Origin: SB11 sp965249955
Lineage (GTDB): Bacteria > Bacteroidota > Bacteroidia > UBA8524
NCBI GenBank assembly: GCA_965249955.1
Contig: OZ252261.1
Span: forward strand, 1,426,001-1,490,000
DNA: 64,000 bases
Direction: 5' to 3'
This document shows positions 24,800-35,050 of the stretch, in pieces (the stretch's first letter is position 1; every line of letters begins with the position of its first letter). Under the pieces are notes generated by a model. It was not told the DNA's origin. It was given only the letters and a program-made list of their open reading frames with translations, and did not search any database. A program made the position numbers and the translations under genes.

Positions 24800-27661
24800 A
24801 TGCTGCGATTTTTTTGGGTTTTCATTTTTGCAATTTCCTCTTTATGGGCTTCTGCACAAACTGATATTAGCCGCAACTATACCATTACTCATGGTTTACC
24901 ATCTAACAGGGTATACCATAGTATGATAGATAGCGAAGGCTTTATGTGGTTTGGTACTGAGAAAGGAGTGAGCAGGTACGATGGCTATGCTTTTGAAAAT
25001 TATACAACCCGTGATGGATTGACTGATAATGAGGTTTTTTATCTTTTTGAAGACAGTAAACGCCGTATTTGGTGCATGACCTATAATGGCAAATTGAGCT
25101 ATTATTATGGGGGACAATTTTATAATGCTGATAATGCTCCATTCTTAAAAAATGCCATATCAGAAGCAATGTTTAGCCGTGCCTACGAGGATAAATGGGG
25201 TAATCTTGTTTTTACTACTTCAACTAATGGTTTGTATGTGCTAAAAGGCGATAGTTTTTCGCGCTATTTATCGGGCAAACAATTTTTTTCGCCCATAACT
25301 GTTAATGGGCAGCTATATATAGCATCTTCATCATCGGGTAGTTCTCAGTTGTATCAAATACAACAAAACGGCACATTAAAAACCCTTGATAAAAAAGAAA
25401 TTGGTGATTTAGTATCGTATAATTGGAGCGAAAACGACAGTGTTTACCATATTTCGTTGCGCAATGCTCCAAACGATGGCTGGGGTTTGTATAGCCGTAA
25501 ATTTAACAACCTTAACCACGTATATAACACCATAAAAACACCGCCCAATCTTCGTCCTGTTTTTACAGGAAAAATACAGGGAACGGTGTATATAGGCACA
25601 AACCAGGGTTTGTTTACATACAACGCCAAAACCCGTCTTCTATCAAAAATTGACGTACCTGCCGAAAACATAAGTAGTTTAACTTTTGATTTTGAAGGTA
25701 ATATGTGGCTTACTACTTTAAAAAACGGAGTGTATTTTAAGCCCAATATCAACATTAAAAAATATAAAAACATTAGTGAAAACATTAGCAAAATTGCCCT
25801 AAATCCATATACAAACGAGATATGGGCAGGCAATCCTGCAAAGTATTATATACTGGGTGAAACAGAAAAAAGGGAGTTTAAACTGCCAAAAACAGCTTCA
25901 ATAAACGAAACTATAACGGCTTATTATTTTTTTAATGCACACGAAACCCTTATTGGTTCTGACCTAGCACTAAGCCTTCAAAAAGGCAATACAGTATTGG
26001 AATTAGAAGGCGGTTTATCAGGGGTAAAAAACATAGCCTTAAACCCCTACAACAATACAATGCTTATTGCTTCGTCAACTTCAATTTCAACATTAAAAAT
26101 TTTACCACAAGGTAGAACAGAATTGAAGCGATTAATTTATATGCGAAGCACATCAATACTGGCATTAGACTCAAATATTATACTATCAGGCAGTAATAAC
26201 GGTTTGTATAAAGTAGATTTAAAAAAGGGCACAAAAAAGCTTTTACTTAACGAACGAATAACCCATATAAAAGCAACAAAAAATGGCGATATATGGATGT
26301 GCTCTGATGTTTCAGGTCTATTTTTATACAAAAACGGTGTGTTTAAAAACTTTACCGAAAAAGATGGACTGCATAGCAACAATATTGTAAAACTGGTGAT
26401 AGACAAGCAAGAAAATGTATGGGCAACCACCAATACCGGCCTTGTAAAACTTAGCTATCAAAACAATAAATTAAACACTCAAAATTATATACTTAGCAAT
26501 ATTTTAGGCAGGGAGCAAGTAAACGATGTTGTGGTAGTAAGCGATACGGTTATTGTAGCTACTACAGCAGGCTTATATTATTTTATCGAAAGTCAATTAA
26601 AAAACTCAGCAATAAAGCCCCCTTTAAACATCAATAATATTACAATTCAAGGCAAAAAAATGCCTTTGCAAACCTATTATCGCCTTAATTATAAACAAAA
26701 CAATATACATATTGATTTTACTGGTATTAGCTTTTCTACACGCAATATTATTTATAGGTATATTATTCAGCCGGGAAATAAAGAGTGGGAATACACAAAC
26801 ACAAAGGCTATAAACCTTGTAGACTTAAACCCCGGTGAATACTCGCTACGCTTACAAGCCATAAAAGACGGCACTGTAAATAGTGTTGAGAAAAAACTAA
26901 ACTTTACTATTGTTGCCCCCTATTACCGCACATTGTGGTTTTATTTAATTGTATTAGCTTGTATTGTATTGGTTGTATTTTTTGTTATTAATATGCGCAT
27001 AAAAGGTATACGCAGGCAGGCTAGCATCAGTCAAACTATATCAGCATCAAAACAAAAAGCACTTAGGGCACAAATGAATCCCCATTTCTTATTTAATTCA
27101 TTAATATCAATACAAAGTTTTTTCTTAAACAACCGTAATACTGAGGGGCAAGAGTATACTAGTAAGTTTAGCAAGTTAATTAGGAATGTTTTAGATAATT
27201 CTGACAAAGAAGAAATTACTATTGATGAAGAAATAGCTACTCTTACTAATTATACTGACCTTGAAAACATAAGATTAAGCAACCCTTTTATATTTAATGT
27301 AACTATTGATAACAGTGTAGACCCATACAATACCTACATACCCACAATGCTGTTGCAACCCATTATAGAAAATGCAATTTGGCATGGTATTAATTATTTA
27401 GAGAATAAACAAGGGATAATAAACCTTATTTTTGCGCAGAAAGACACGATACTTTATATAACAGTTGAGGATAATGGCGTTGGCTTAAAAAAATCAGCTG
27501 AAATTAATACCAAGCGCAACCATATATCAAAAGGCACAACGTTAATTACTGACAGGCTTGAGGCTATTGGATTGACCAGAAAAGAAAAAATTTCCTATAC
27601 CATTACAGAAAATCCCACTGGGGGCACTATTGTTCAACTTACAATACCCATACAAGAATGA
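24800..27661 (+). CDS. Sensor kinase: beta-propeller, Y_Y_Y and LytS-type kinase
   Basis: Membrane sensor of the LytS type with a large outside sensor. The start is taken at 24800 (MLRFFWVFIFAISSLWASAQ, a signal peptide); the frame extends upstream to 24761. Repeated two-component-propeller motifs follow (ITHGLPSNRVYHSMIDSEGFMWFGTEKGVSRYDG, DGLHSNNIVKLVIDKQENVWATTNTGLVKL), then a Y_Y_Y domain, one membrane helix (LWFYLIVLACIVLVVFFVI) and a His_kinase domain with the phosphohistidine in QMNPHFLFNSL (about residue 762) and an ATPase domain ending DNGVGL. Its stop overlaps the regulator start by four bases. Confidence 0.9.
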   Translation: MLRFFWVFIFAISSLWASAQTDISRNYTITHGLPSNRVYHSMIDSEGFMWFGTEKGVSRYDGYAFENYTTRDGLTDNEVFYLFEDSKRRIWCMTYNGKLSYYYGGQFYNADNAPFLKNAISEAMFSRAYEDKWGNLVFTTSTNGLYVLKGDSFSRYLSGKQFFSPITVNGQLYIASSSSGSSQLYQIQQNGTLKTLDKKEIGDLVSYNWSENDSVYHISLRNAPNDGWGLYSRKFNNLNHVYNTIKTPPNLRPVFTGKIQGTVYIGTNQGLFTYNAKTRLLSKIDVPAENISSLTFDFEGNMWLTTLKNGVYFKPNINIKKYKNISENISKIALNPYTNEIWAGNPAKYYILGETEKREFKLPKTASINETITAYYFFNAHETLIGSDLALSLQKGNTVLELEGGLSGVKNIALNPYNNTMLIASSTSISTLKILPQGRTELKRLIYMRSTSILALDSNIILSGSNNGLYKVDLKKGTKKLLLNERITHIKATKNGDIWMCSDVSGLFLYKNGVFKNFTEKDGLHSNNIVKLVIDKQENVWATTNTGLVKLSYQNNKLNTQNYILSNILGREQVNDVVVVSDTVIVATTAGLYYFIESQLKNSAIKPPLNINNITIQGKKMPLQTYYRLNYKQNNIHIDFTGISFSTRNIIYRYIIQPGNKEWEYTNTKAINLVDLNPGEYSLRLQAIKDGTVNSVEKKLNFTIVAPYYRTLWFYLIVLACIVLVVFFVINMRIKGIRRQASISQTISASKQKALRAQMNPHFLFNSLISIQSFFLNNRNTEGQEYTSKFSKLIRNVLDNSDKEEITIDEEIATLTNYTDLENIRLSNPFIFNVTIDNSVDPYNTYIPTMLLQPIIENAIWHGINYLENKQGIINLIFAQKDTILYITVEDNGVGLKKSAEINTKRNHISKGTTLITDRLEAIGLTRKEKISYTITENPTGGTIVQLTIPIQE

Positions 27662-28395
27662 TAAAAGCTATAATAGTTGATGACGAAGCCGGAGCAAGGC
27701 GAGTATTGCAAGATACACTTACCGGTATTGAACCAAAGGTAACTGTTTGCGGTAGTGCTTCAAATGTCGACGAAGCGCTAATACTGCTTAGCCAACACCA
27801 CCCCGATATTATTTTTTTAGATATTGAGCTTTCGTACCAAACCGGTTTTGATTTGTTAGATAATATTGAGGCGAATAAGTACAAAATAATATTTACTACA
27901 GCCTATAATCAGTATGCTATAAAAGCCATACGCTATGCCGCTTTTGATTATTTACTAAAACCCATTAGCCCATCTGAACTTAAAAACTGTTTAGAACGAT
28001 TTAGCAGCACAGCTAGTACACAAAACAGCAACATGGGTGTACTTAAAGAGTATTTTGCAGGCAGTCCTTTACAACGTCTATTAGTACCTACCGAAAAGGG
28101 AATAGAAATACTTGACAAAGCAAAAATAATTCGACTTGAAGGTGATAGAAACTACACCATTATACATTGTGAAGACGAAAAACCTTTACTCACCTCTAAA
28201 ACACTAAAAGAATACGAAGAGCAACTTGAAGGAGGTGATTTTTTTAGAATATACCAATCGCACCTTGTCAACCTAAACTACGTGGTGCGGTATTTACGTG
28301 GCCGAGGCGGAAAAATTGAATTGAAAGACGGCACACAACTCTCCGTTTCGCGCGATAAAAAACAAACACTATTAGAGCTATTGGCAGGAAAATAA
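27658..28395 (+). CDS. LytTR-type response regulator
   Basis: A 245-residue partner of the preceding kinase. The receiver domain (1-120) has the acidic pair D8/D9, the phosphorylation site D55 (IIFLDIELS), and the conserved Lys in DYLLKPISP. The LytTR DNA-binding domain (about 145-245) shows IRLEGDRNYTIIH, LKEYEEQLEGGDFFRIYQSHLVNLNYV and LSVSRDKKQTLLELL. ATGA overlap with the kinase implies coupled translation. Targets unknown. Confidence 0.93.
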   Translation: MIKAIIVDDEAGARRVLQDTLTGIEPKVTVCGSASNVDEALILLSQHHPDIIFLDIELSYQTGFDLLDNIEANKYKIIFTTAYNQYAIKAIRYAAFDYLLKPISPSELKNCLERFSSTASTQNSNMGVLKEYFAGSPLQRLLVPTEKGIEILDKAKIIRLEGDRNYTIIHCEDEKPLLTSKTLKEYEEQLEGGDFFRIYQSHLVNLNYVVRYLRGRGGKIELKDGTQLSVSRDKKQTLLELLAGK

Positions 28396-28668
28396 ACCAG
28401 CTTTCTCACCCATAAAATACACACTTCGGTAGTTATTATTATTACAAACCAACAACCTAGCATACGCGCATACATTGTTGTTTAAAATAATAAATAGCCT
28501 ACTACTTCTATGTGTACTGTGTTGTATAAAAGATTTCATTGTATATTAGCATTACCGATTTGCAAAAACTGCAAAAAATAAACAGTGCTTTAGCATAAAG
28601 TCGTAGTGCTAAAAGAAAAAAACAAACAAAATTTGTAAGAAGATAGTTTTAGACAATACTACACAAAG

Positions 28669-30561
28669 ATGAATATAGAATTGCCTTTCCCGTCGCTGCA
28701 TCATATGCTGCGCAATACTGTAAAAAATATTAAAAGCCCCCAACACAACTATATGTATGTGAAAAGGGATAATAAGTACCAACCTATTACCTATGGCGAG
28801 ACTTTTGAAAAACTAAATGCAATTAGCGGCTACTTATACAACATAGGTTTTCGCAAAGGCGACCATGCTGCATTGATAATTGATAACAGCCCTGAGTATA
28901 TCTATTTCGACCAAGCATTGCAGCAATTGGGTATAGTAAACGTATCCATTTACCCAACGCTGTCTGAAGGGGAAATTCAATACATAATAAACGACTCAAA
29001 CTCACAAGCTATACTTGTAGGAACTCCTTTCTTACTTAAAAAAATATTAAAAGTTCGCAGTCTTTGCCCCACCCTTAAAAAGATAATTTTAGCGTTTGAC
29101 GATTCAAAATCAACAAACGATGATGATATAATATCACTTAGCGAAGTATATAAAGTTGGCGCTGATTTATACAAAAAACACTCTGAAGCTATTGAGGTTG
29201 AGCTGGCAAAAACCACACCTTCAGATTTATCGGCACTTATTTATACATCGGGCACTACGGGTGTACCCAAAGGTGTAATGCTTTCGCACGGCAATTTTAT
29301 GAGCAATATTGCTATGGCACTAATACTGTGCAAAGCTATTAGCTCAAGCGACAGGTTTTTATCCTTCTTGCCCCTTAGCCATGTTTACGAGCGTATGGTA
29401 ACTTACTACCTTGGCGTTTATGTGGGTACAGAAATGGCTTTTGCCGTTAGTGTAGATACCATAGCCAACAACGTAAAAGAAATAAACCCAACGCTGCTAG
29501 CTACTGTGCCTCGCCTGCTTGAACGTATTGAGGAGAAAGTGCGCAAAAAAGCATCAAGTGGTGGTAAACTTAAAAACAGTATTTTTTTATGGGCACTTAA
29601 AATAGGCGAAAAAGCACGCAAGCATAAAGAAGAGGGCAAAACACTAAACCCCATACTGGCCTTACAACATGCCTTAGCCGAGAAATTGGTGTTTAGCAAT
29701 ATAAAAGCCAATCTTGGTGGTAAAATACGTTTGATAGTTTCAGGCGGAGGGCCATTGCCACAGCACGTAGGCGAGTTTTTTGGAAACATAGGTATACGCG
29801 TGATGGAAGGCTATGGACTAACGGAAACATCGCCATTTGTATGCGTAAACGAATACGACAGACAGGTGTATGGCACGGTTGGCCGTATTGCACCCGGAAA
29901 TACTGTTTGCCTTAAAAACCCTGATACTGGAGAAATAATAATTGAGCAAACCTACGATAACCAAAACTTTGACTTTGAAAGTGAAGAAGGCGAAATATGT
30001 GTAAAAGGCCCAAACGTAATGCTGGGCTACTGGAACAAGCCCGAAGAAACAGCAAAGGTGATTGATGAAGACGGATGGTTTCATACAGGTGATATAGGGC
30101 GTTTTTATAAGGGTAACCTAAAAATTACCGACCGCTTAAAAAACATGATTGTAAACGCCTACGGAAAAAACATATACCCCGCACCGGTAGAAAATATTTA
30201 CCTGCGCAGCCCAAAAATTGAACAGATATTTTTAATTGGTGATAAGCGCGAGCACCTTACAGCTATAGTTATTCCCTCGAAAGAAGAGCTGATGGAGCAG
30301 TTTAAAATAGCTAATGATTTTTTTGAAACAGGTGAGGCTTTTATACAAGACCCCAACATAATACGCTGGATTGATGATGATATGCGCAACCTATCAAACC
30401 AATTGGCAAAGTTTGAGCGTGTAAAAGGTTTTATTGTGAAACGTAAGCCTTTTAGTATAGAAGAAGGAGAGATGACGCCTACACAAAAGCCCAAACGCCG
30501 TGTGATAGAGGATAGGTATGCGCGTGATATAGAGATGCTTTATACCGCTAACAAAGAGTAG
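28669..30561 (+). CDS. Long-chain fatty acid-CoA ligase (AMP-binding)
   Basis: A 630-residue adenylate-forming enzyme that activates fatty acids to acyl-CoA with ATP. Motifs: YTSGTTGVPKGVMLSHGN (ATP loop), LPLSHVYERM, VMEGYGLTETSPF (A5), DGWFHTGDIGRF (A7) and ITDRLKNMIVNAYGKNIYPAPVEN (A8), with the usual late lysine region (TPTQKPKRR). The C-terminal form 'NAYGKNIYP' matches the LC-FACS (FAA1/FadD15-like) branch. No membrane segment. It is a single transcription unit ahead of the tRNA. Confidence 0.9.
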   Translation: MNIELPFPSLHHMLRNTVKNIKSPQHNYMYVKRDNKYQPITYGETFEKLNAISGYLYNIGFRKGDHAALIIDNSPEYIYFDQALQQLGIVNVSIYPTLSEGEIQYIINDSNSQAILVGTPFLLKKILKVRSLCPTLKKIILAFDDSKSTNDDDIISLSEVYKVGADLYKKHSEAIEVELAKTTPSDLSALIYTSGTTGVPKGVMLSHGNFMSNIAMALILCKAISSSDRFLSFLPLSHVYERMVTYYLGVYVGTEMAFAVSVDTIANNVKEINPTLLATVPRLLERIEEKVRKKASSGGKLKNSIFLWALKIGEKARKHKEEGKTLNPILALQHALAEKLVFSNIKANLGGKIRLIVSGGGPLPQHVGEFFGNIGIRVMEGYGLTETSPFVCVNEYDRQVYGTVGRIAPGNTVCLKNPDTGEIIIEQTYDNQNFDFESEEGEICVKGPNVMLGYWNKPEETAKVIDEDGWFHTGDIGRFYKGNLKITDRLKNMIVNAYGKNIYPAPVENIYLRSPKIEQIFLIGDKREHLTAIVIPSKEELMEQFKIANDFFETGEAFIQDPNIIRWIDDDMRNLSNQLAKFERVKGFIVKRKPFSIEEGEMTPTQKPKRRVIEDRYARDIEMLYTANKE

Positions 30562-30594
30562 TAAAAAACTTTTTTTCAGCAAAATCATTTTTTG

Positions 30595-30627
30595 TTTGAC
30601 AATATGATATAGGTTTCATTACCTTTG
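30595..30627 (+). promoter_or_regulatory. tRNA promoter
   Basis: TTTG (30595-30598), 21 bases, TAccTTTG (30620-30627). This is the best -33/-7 pair in the window with the dnaN one. Transcription would start about 25 bases before the tRNA. Confidence 0.65.
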
Positions 30628-30658
30628 CACTCCTTTTGCTTTGATACCTAAAGCAAGC

Positions 30659-30732
30659 GGGCCTATAGCTCAGTTGGTTAGAGCACCTGACTCATAATCA
30701 GGTGGTCCCTGGTTCGAGCCCAGGTGGGCCCA
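30659..30732 (+). tRNA. tRNA with anticodon CAT (Met elongator or Ile2)
   Basis: A 74-base cloverleaf: acceptor GGGCCTA pairs with TGGGCCC (30725-30731), D-arm with GCTCAGTTGGTTAGAGC, anticodon stem CCTGA/TCAGG with loop CTCATAA (anticodon CAT), TPsiC arm with GGTTCGAGCC, discriminator A. CCA is not encoded. Weak 1-72 pairing of the initiator type is absent, so it is not tRNA-fMet. Whether it is Met or lysidine-modified Ile2 cannot be settled by eye. Confidence 0.95.
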
Positions 30733-30740
30733 CAAAATCA

Positions 30741-30777
30741 AAAGCCTTGTCATTAATATATTGACAAGGCTTTTTTT
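30741..30777 (+). terminator. tRNA terminator
   Basis: Stem AAAGCCTTGTCA (30741-30752) with TGACAAGGCTTT (30762-30773), 9-base loop, followed by T to 30777. Confidence 0.88.
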
Positions 30778-31159
30778 AACTTTTCGGTTTTTTCTAATCA
30801 AAATTTGCACTTTACGATGTTTATTTTGGATTCCGAAATGTGGATAACCCCATTTCGAACTAATTATCCAGCCTACAATTAATCACTGGGGTTATTATCT
30901 CAATACTTTGTGTCTTATTCTTAGACAAAACTAGAGGTTATTAACACTAAAATGTTACAAAAACATTAATCTTATTAGCACAACAACAACATTTTTCGTC
31001 TACATGGCCTGTAAAAATGTGCTTTTAAGACTTTATGTAGCCTTTATTAGTCAATAGAAAAGCTAATGTATAAAAGCCTGTTACTAGCGCTTAATCAATG
31101 GTGGTACTTTTGAAAAATAACTATCCCTAATAATTATTTGATTAACTAAACTGTTCAAT
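30778..31159. other. Intergenic region without recognised features
   Basis: About 380 A+T-rich bases between the tRNA terminator and the T9SS gene. I see no ORF of useful size, no repeat shared with the rest of the window and no clear TAnnTTTG box. Confidence 0.5.
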
Positions 31160-33607
31160 ATGTTACACAAAACCAAAAAATTAAGCGTAAGGGCACTCTT
31201 TTCCGCTTTATTCATTTGTTTCATTTTCCTTTCAAATGAAACCAAAGCACAAACAACCCTATACGCAGGCGATGTAGCGTTTATTGCTTCGCAAATGAAC
31301 AACAATAGCGGAGACACATTTGCTATAGTATTGTTAAAAGATATTGCATCAAGCACTCAAATAGGTTTTACCGATGGATGTTATAAAGATGCAAACGGTT
31401 ATAATATACTAACCAGTAATAAAAACGAGTGGTATTTTATTTGGCAGGCCAGTAGCCTACTTAGAAAAGGTACTATAATAAAATTTTGGAATTCTGATAA
31501 TTCACAACTTAATGCGGGTGGAACAGCTAATGCATCAACCGGCACAATAGTAAAGGGTGATGCTTTATCGCTAAACCATAATGGCGGTACAGATCAGATA
31601 TTTGCATTTCAAGATACAGTATCTTTGGATCTTGCAAACTACAGGTTAACAGTTAGCCGTTACCTTGCCGGTATACACCACAATTATATTAACGGAACAA
31701 CCAGTGATGCAAACTGGGATGGAGTTGCTTCAGCAGCTGGTTTGTTTCAATCTGAATTACCCGATTCATTAGTGAATGGTGTAAGTGCTATTAGGCTTGA
31801 TTCAAGCAGCATTAAAAGAGAAAATGCTGTTTTTACAAGTAACATTCTTAGCTTGGATAAAACTGTTATTAATAATGTTGCCAACTGGACGTACTCCAAT
31901 ACTCCCGTAGCCGCCTCTATTCCGGTAAGGGCTGTTTGGACAGGTACATGGAATGGCACAGCGTCATCAACTGTTGATGCTATAATACAATCAAATACAT
32001 CAACGGGCAACTTTACTTGCAGAAGCATTAGGATTGATACAGGGTATAACCTTACAGTTAACTCTGGTAACACAGCAAATATATATGGAGACTTTTACAA
32101 CTATGGTAATGGTGTAGGTAGTAGTAATGGTAATATTACTTTTTATAAAACAGGTACAGCAAATATGTATGGCAGTAGTGCTATTAATTTTATAGGTATT
32201 ATACGTGCAAGAACCGGTACTACATTAGCTACCAATAATTTATTAACGCTTAATGCAACAGGAGCTAGTACCTACGGACAAATTGGTGCAGGTGGTTCTG
32301 ACAACGGATCTTTTTCGGGCAACATTACTGCAAAATATTATATAGGCGGCGGTGGATACGGCTGGCGTAATATATGCTCGCCACTTGATGGAGCAACACT
32401 TGCTGATATTGACGACGATATTCCCTTAACTTTTAACTCAACCAACCCTGCAGCAGCCAATGTATTTATGTTTAATGAAGCAGGTTCAGCCCCTCACTGG
32501 ACTTCTCCTAGCAATGGATTAGCACAAAGCATGAATGCCGGTGGATTTTCAGTATACATACGTGGCCCACAAACACCTGTAACACTTGACATTACCGGTA
32601 CTTATCACGGAACATCAAACTATACTTTGTCTGGTCTTACAAAAACAGGTTCTAGCACTGATACATCAGGTTGGCACATGATTCGTAACCCATGGCCTAC
32701 TGGTTTTTATTGGGACGGTAGTATAGCTAACGTACAAGGAACGGCTTGCTATATATACGACCAAACTAGCGGTACTTATAACGTATTTGATAACATAAAC
32801 GACGGTATTATACCTCCGTTTCACGCATTTACAATAAAAGTAACTACCAACAACGTTTCTGTAACCATACCTAATAATAGCAGGAACGTAGCATTAGCTA
32901 CCAACTATTTTGATAAAACTGTTGCAGTTGATAACTTCATCAACCTAACAGTAAAAAATGTAAACACTAACATTACTGATAAGGTTAGTTTTTATACAGA
33001 TGATAATGCTGAAAACACGTTTGATGCACTTGATGGCGAGAAAAAAATGAACGATGCCACAGCACCAAGTATATACTTTAATACAAACGGAATAAAACAA
33101 TACAAAGAAGTTTGGAAAAACATACCACAAGCAGGTATTGATTTGCCTTTGGCAGTGTATACACAAAACACAGGAGACCATCAGATTTCTGTTAATATGG
33201 AAAACTTAGAGTATGGTGTAGAGGTTTACCTTGAAGACAAACAAAGCAAAAAACTATTTGATGTAACAAAAAGCATCTACTCGTTTACCATTAACCCAAA
33301 TGATGCTGCTGATCGTTTTGTATTGCACATCAGAAAGAAAAGTTCATCAACAGGTGTTGAAGAAGCAATTGGCAGCGAATACTTTATCGGTTCTAACGGA
33401 ACTGATATTAGCATAGGTGCTACATTAACCGAAACTGTAAAAGTTGAAATAACCGACCTTATGGGTAGGCAAATACTAAACACTACTGTAAAAACACAAG
33501 CAGGCCAAGCTACAATGTTGCCTACAAATGTTGCTGCAGCAGGTTACTATTTGGTAAAACTTACTGCCCCAAGTGGTATGCAAGTGGCCAAAGTATACCT
33601 TAAATAA
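31160..33607 (+). CDS. Large secreted protein with type IX secretion sorting domain
   Basis: An 815-residue secreted protein. A signal peptide (LFSALFICFIFLSNETKAQ) leads into a Thr/Ser/Asn/Gly-rich body of beta repeats with no catalytic motif seen. The last 75 residues look like a T9SS type A sorting domain (VKVEITDLMGRQILNTTVKT, then GYYLVKLTAPSGMQVAKVYLK), so it should cross the outer membrane by the type IX system and be anchored or released. Segment TLYAGDVAFIASQMNNNSGD begins a domain often seen in such proteins. Function is unknown; adhesion is a guess. Confidence 0.8.
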   Translation: MLHKTKKLSVRALFSALFICFIFLSNETKAQTTLYAGDVAFIASQMNNNSGDTFAIVLLKDIASSTQIGFTDGCYKDANGYNILTSNKNEWYFIWQASSLLRKGTIIKFWNSDNSQLNAGGTANASTGTIVKGDALSLNHNGGTDQIFAFQDTVSLDLANYRLTVSRYLAGIHHNYINGTTSDANWDGVASAAGLFQSELPDSLVNGVSAIRLDSSSIKRENAVFTSNILSLDKTVINNVANWTYSNTPVAASIPVRAVWTGTWNGTASSTVDAIIQSNTSTGNFTCRSIRIDTGYNLTVNSGNTANIYGDFYNYGNGVGSSNGNITFYKTGTANMYGSSAINFIGIIRARTGTTLATNNLLTLNATGASTYGQIGAGGSDNGSFSGNITAKYYIGGGGYGWRNICSPLDGATLADIDDDIPLTFNSTNPAAANVFMFNEAGSAPHWTSPSNGLAQSMNAGGFSVYIRGPQTPVTLDITGTYHGTSNYTLSGLTKTGSSTDTSGWHMIRNPWPTGFYWDGSIANVQGTACYIYDQTSGTYNVFDNINDGIIPPFHAFTIKVTTNNVSVTIPNNSRNVALATNYFDKTVAVDNFINLTVKNVNTNITDKVSFYTDDNAENTFDALDGEKKMNDATAPSIYFNTNGIKQYKEVWKNIPQAGIDLPLAVYTQNTGDHQISVNMENLEYGVEVYLEDKQSKKLFDVTKSIYSFTINPNDAADRFVLHIRKKSSSTGVEEAIGSEYFIGSNGTDISIGATLTETVKVEITDLMGRQILNTTVKTQAGQATMLPTNVAAAGYYLVKLTAPSGMQVAKVYLK

Positions 33608-33630
33608 GCGTTTAATTAATAAACTATAGA

Positions 33631-33662
33631 AAAGCCGGTGCAATATTGCACCGGCTTTTTTT
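33631..33662 (+). terminator. Terminator of the T9SS-cargo gene
   Basis: AAAGCCGGTGCAAT and its exact complement (33631-33658) form a near loop-free palindrome followed by T to 33662. Confidence 0.88.
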
Positions 33663-33705
33663 ATGAACACATCCCCGTATTGTTTATTTATAACAAGATA
33701 TACAA

Positions 33706-34416
33706 CTATGCAGCTCTTTTACCCAACAGCCTACTTAGCGCATACAAATGTCCAAACAAAGCTAAAGGGACAAAAAAGAAAGGAATAAAATGGTATGGAG
33801 CAGTTAACACAATAGTGTTGTGGGGCAAATTGGTGAAAACCTGAAAATTTGTTGGGGCAGAAAGTATGGCTATTGTTACAATATTTGCCAGTAGTGCCAA
33901 ACCAACAAAGTTCCATGCTATTAGCACCCAATTGGGCAATACCCTTTTGTGGTAGCCAAAATACGCTATTATAGGAGCTGTAAACCCAACCAAAACATCA
34001 AAGTTGCTACCTTCAAAAGTCATTTGTATGGGCAGAAGATTTAGCGCAAGCAACCATACAAAAATTAACTCTAATGGAAGACGGAAGGTTTGTAATCCAA
34101 TCACGTACTTCATTTGTTGCGGTTTTAGTTCTTTTAACGGCTTATAAAACAAAGCAAAATACACAGCAAATAAATTAGCTGCCAAAACTGCCGGCATAAA
34201 AGCAGGCGGTGTGTTTTTAATAGTGTCTATAAACACACCATTAACTGCAAGAAATGTAAGCACTACCCAAAGCACCAACAAACCAATAATGGGAGCGTAC
34301 TTACGTTTAGCTGATGATGCAATTATCGTTTTTCTAAACACTAATACTAGGGCTATTGCCATAGTAAACAATAGAAAAATGTAACAAAAATTAACAATAA
34401 AGGGTACTGTTTTCAT
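33706..34416 (-). CDS. Seven-helix membrane protein, unknown function
   Basis: A 236-residue very hydrophobic protein with about seven predicted membrane helices (for example FIVNFCYIFLLFTMAIALVLVF and LVLWVVLTFLAVNGVFI). No transporter or enzyme signature recognised. It lies 51 bases downstream of a MarR gene, and an operator-like half-site sits in that gap, so it is probably under that MarR regulator. Confidence 0.65.
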   Translation of the reverse strand: MKTVPFIVNFCYIFLLFTMAIALVLVFRKTIIASSAKRKYAPIIGLLVLWVVLTFLAVNGVFIDTIKNTPPAFMPAVLAANLFAVYFALFYKPLKELKPQQMKYVIGLQTFRLPLELIFVWLLALNLLPIQMTFEGSNFDVLVGFTAPIIAYFGYHKRVLPNWVLIAWNFVGLALLANIVTIAILSAPTNFQVFTNLPHNTIVLTAPYHFIPFFFVPLALFGHLYALSRLLGKRAA

Positions 34417-34440
34417 ATTATTAAATTATTATATATTAAT

Positions 34441-34458
34441 GTATATACAACTATATGC
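34441..34458. promoter_or_regulatory. Partial MarR-site upstream of the membrane protein gene
   Basis: On the - strand TAGTTGTATATAC repeats the left arm and spacer of the palindrome at 34950-34971; the second arm is degenerate. It is 25 bases upstream of the gene that ends at 33706. Confidence 0.35.
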
Positions 34459-34467
34459 CTAAAAAAA

Positions 34468-34929
34468 TTAAGCCCGCAAACCTGCCACCTCCCTGCTTAT
34501 AACCTCGGTTATTACATCTATTTGTTGCACACTAAAATTGCCCAAAAGCTCACTCACTTTGTTGTGCAGTTTCTCCCATATTGGAGCAATTTCCTCAAGC
34601 AACAAATAACCCGCAACTGTAATACTTAACTCACTACTACGTGTATCTTCCCCCTTGTTCACTTTCACCCACCCTTTTGAAACCAGCTTTTTCACATCCC
34701 TACTCATCGTACTTGGGTCGAGCACCAACAAATCAGCCAATGTTTTTTGGTTTATGGTACTTTGCTTGCCTATAATAAACAAAATAGAAAGCATACTGCC
34801 TTGTATGCCGTAGGGTTTAAACTTTTCCATATATATGGCGTTTATCTTGCGGTGTAGCCTTCTTATTTTGGCATTTACACACGTAGCAGGATTAATCCTG
34901 TCGAAATTAGGAGTAGCTATCTTTTTCAA
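34468..34929 (-). CDS. MarR-family transcriptional regulator
   Basis: A 153-residue MarR protein. The start codon is TTG (34929); there is no in-frame ATG with the same N-terminus. Seen: YMEKFKPYGIQGSMLSILFIIGK, HTH QKTLADLLVLDPSTMSRDVKKLVSKGWVKV, wing DTRSSELSITVAGYLLLEE. A strong palindrome 21 bases upstream is a likely operator for itself and for the divergent VOC gene. Confidence 0.88.
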   Translation of the reverse strand: MKKIATPNFDRINPATCVNAKIRRLHRKINAIYMEKFKPYGIQGSMLSILFIIGKQSTINQKTLADLLVLDPSTMSRDVKKLVSKGWVKVNKGEDTRSSELSITVAGYLLLEEIAPIWEKLHNKVSELLGNFSVQQIDVITEVISREVAGLRA

Positions 34930-34949
34930 ATCACATCAAAAATAATCAA

Positions 34950-34971
34950 TTTAGTTGTATATGCAACTAAA
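34950..34971. promoter_or_regulatory. MarR operator palindrome
   Basis: TTTAGTTG, six bases, CAACTAAA: a perfect 8+6+8 inverted repeat of the size MarR dimers bind, between the MarR gene and the divergent VOC gene. Confidence 0.6.
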
Positions 34972-35050
34972 AGGGTTTAAAAATTTAGTTTACTCATTAA
35001 CTTTTACTATTTTGTGCTTTGACATATTACAATTGATAAGGCAAAAAATT

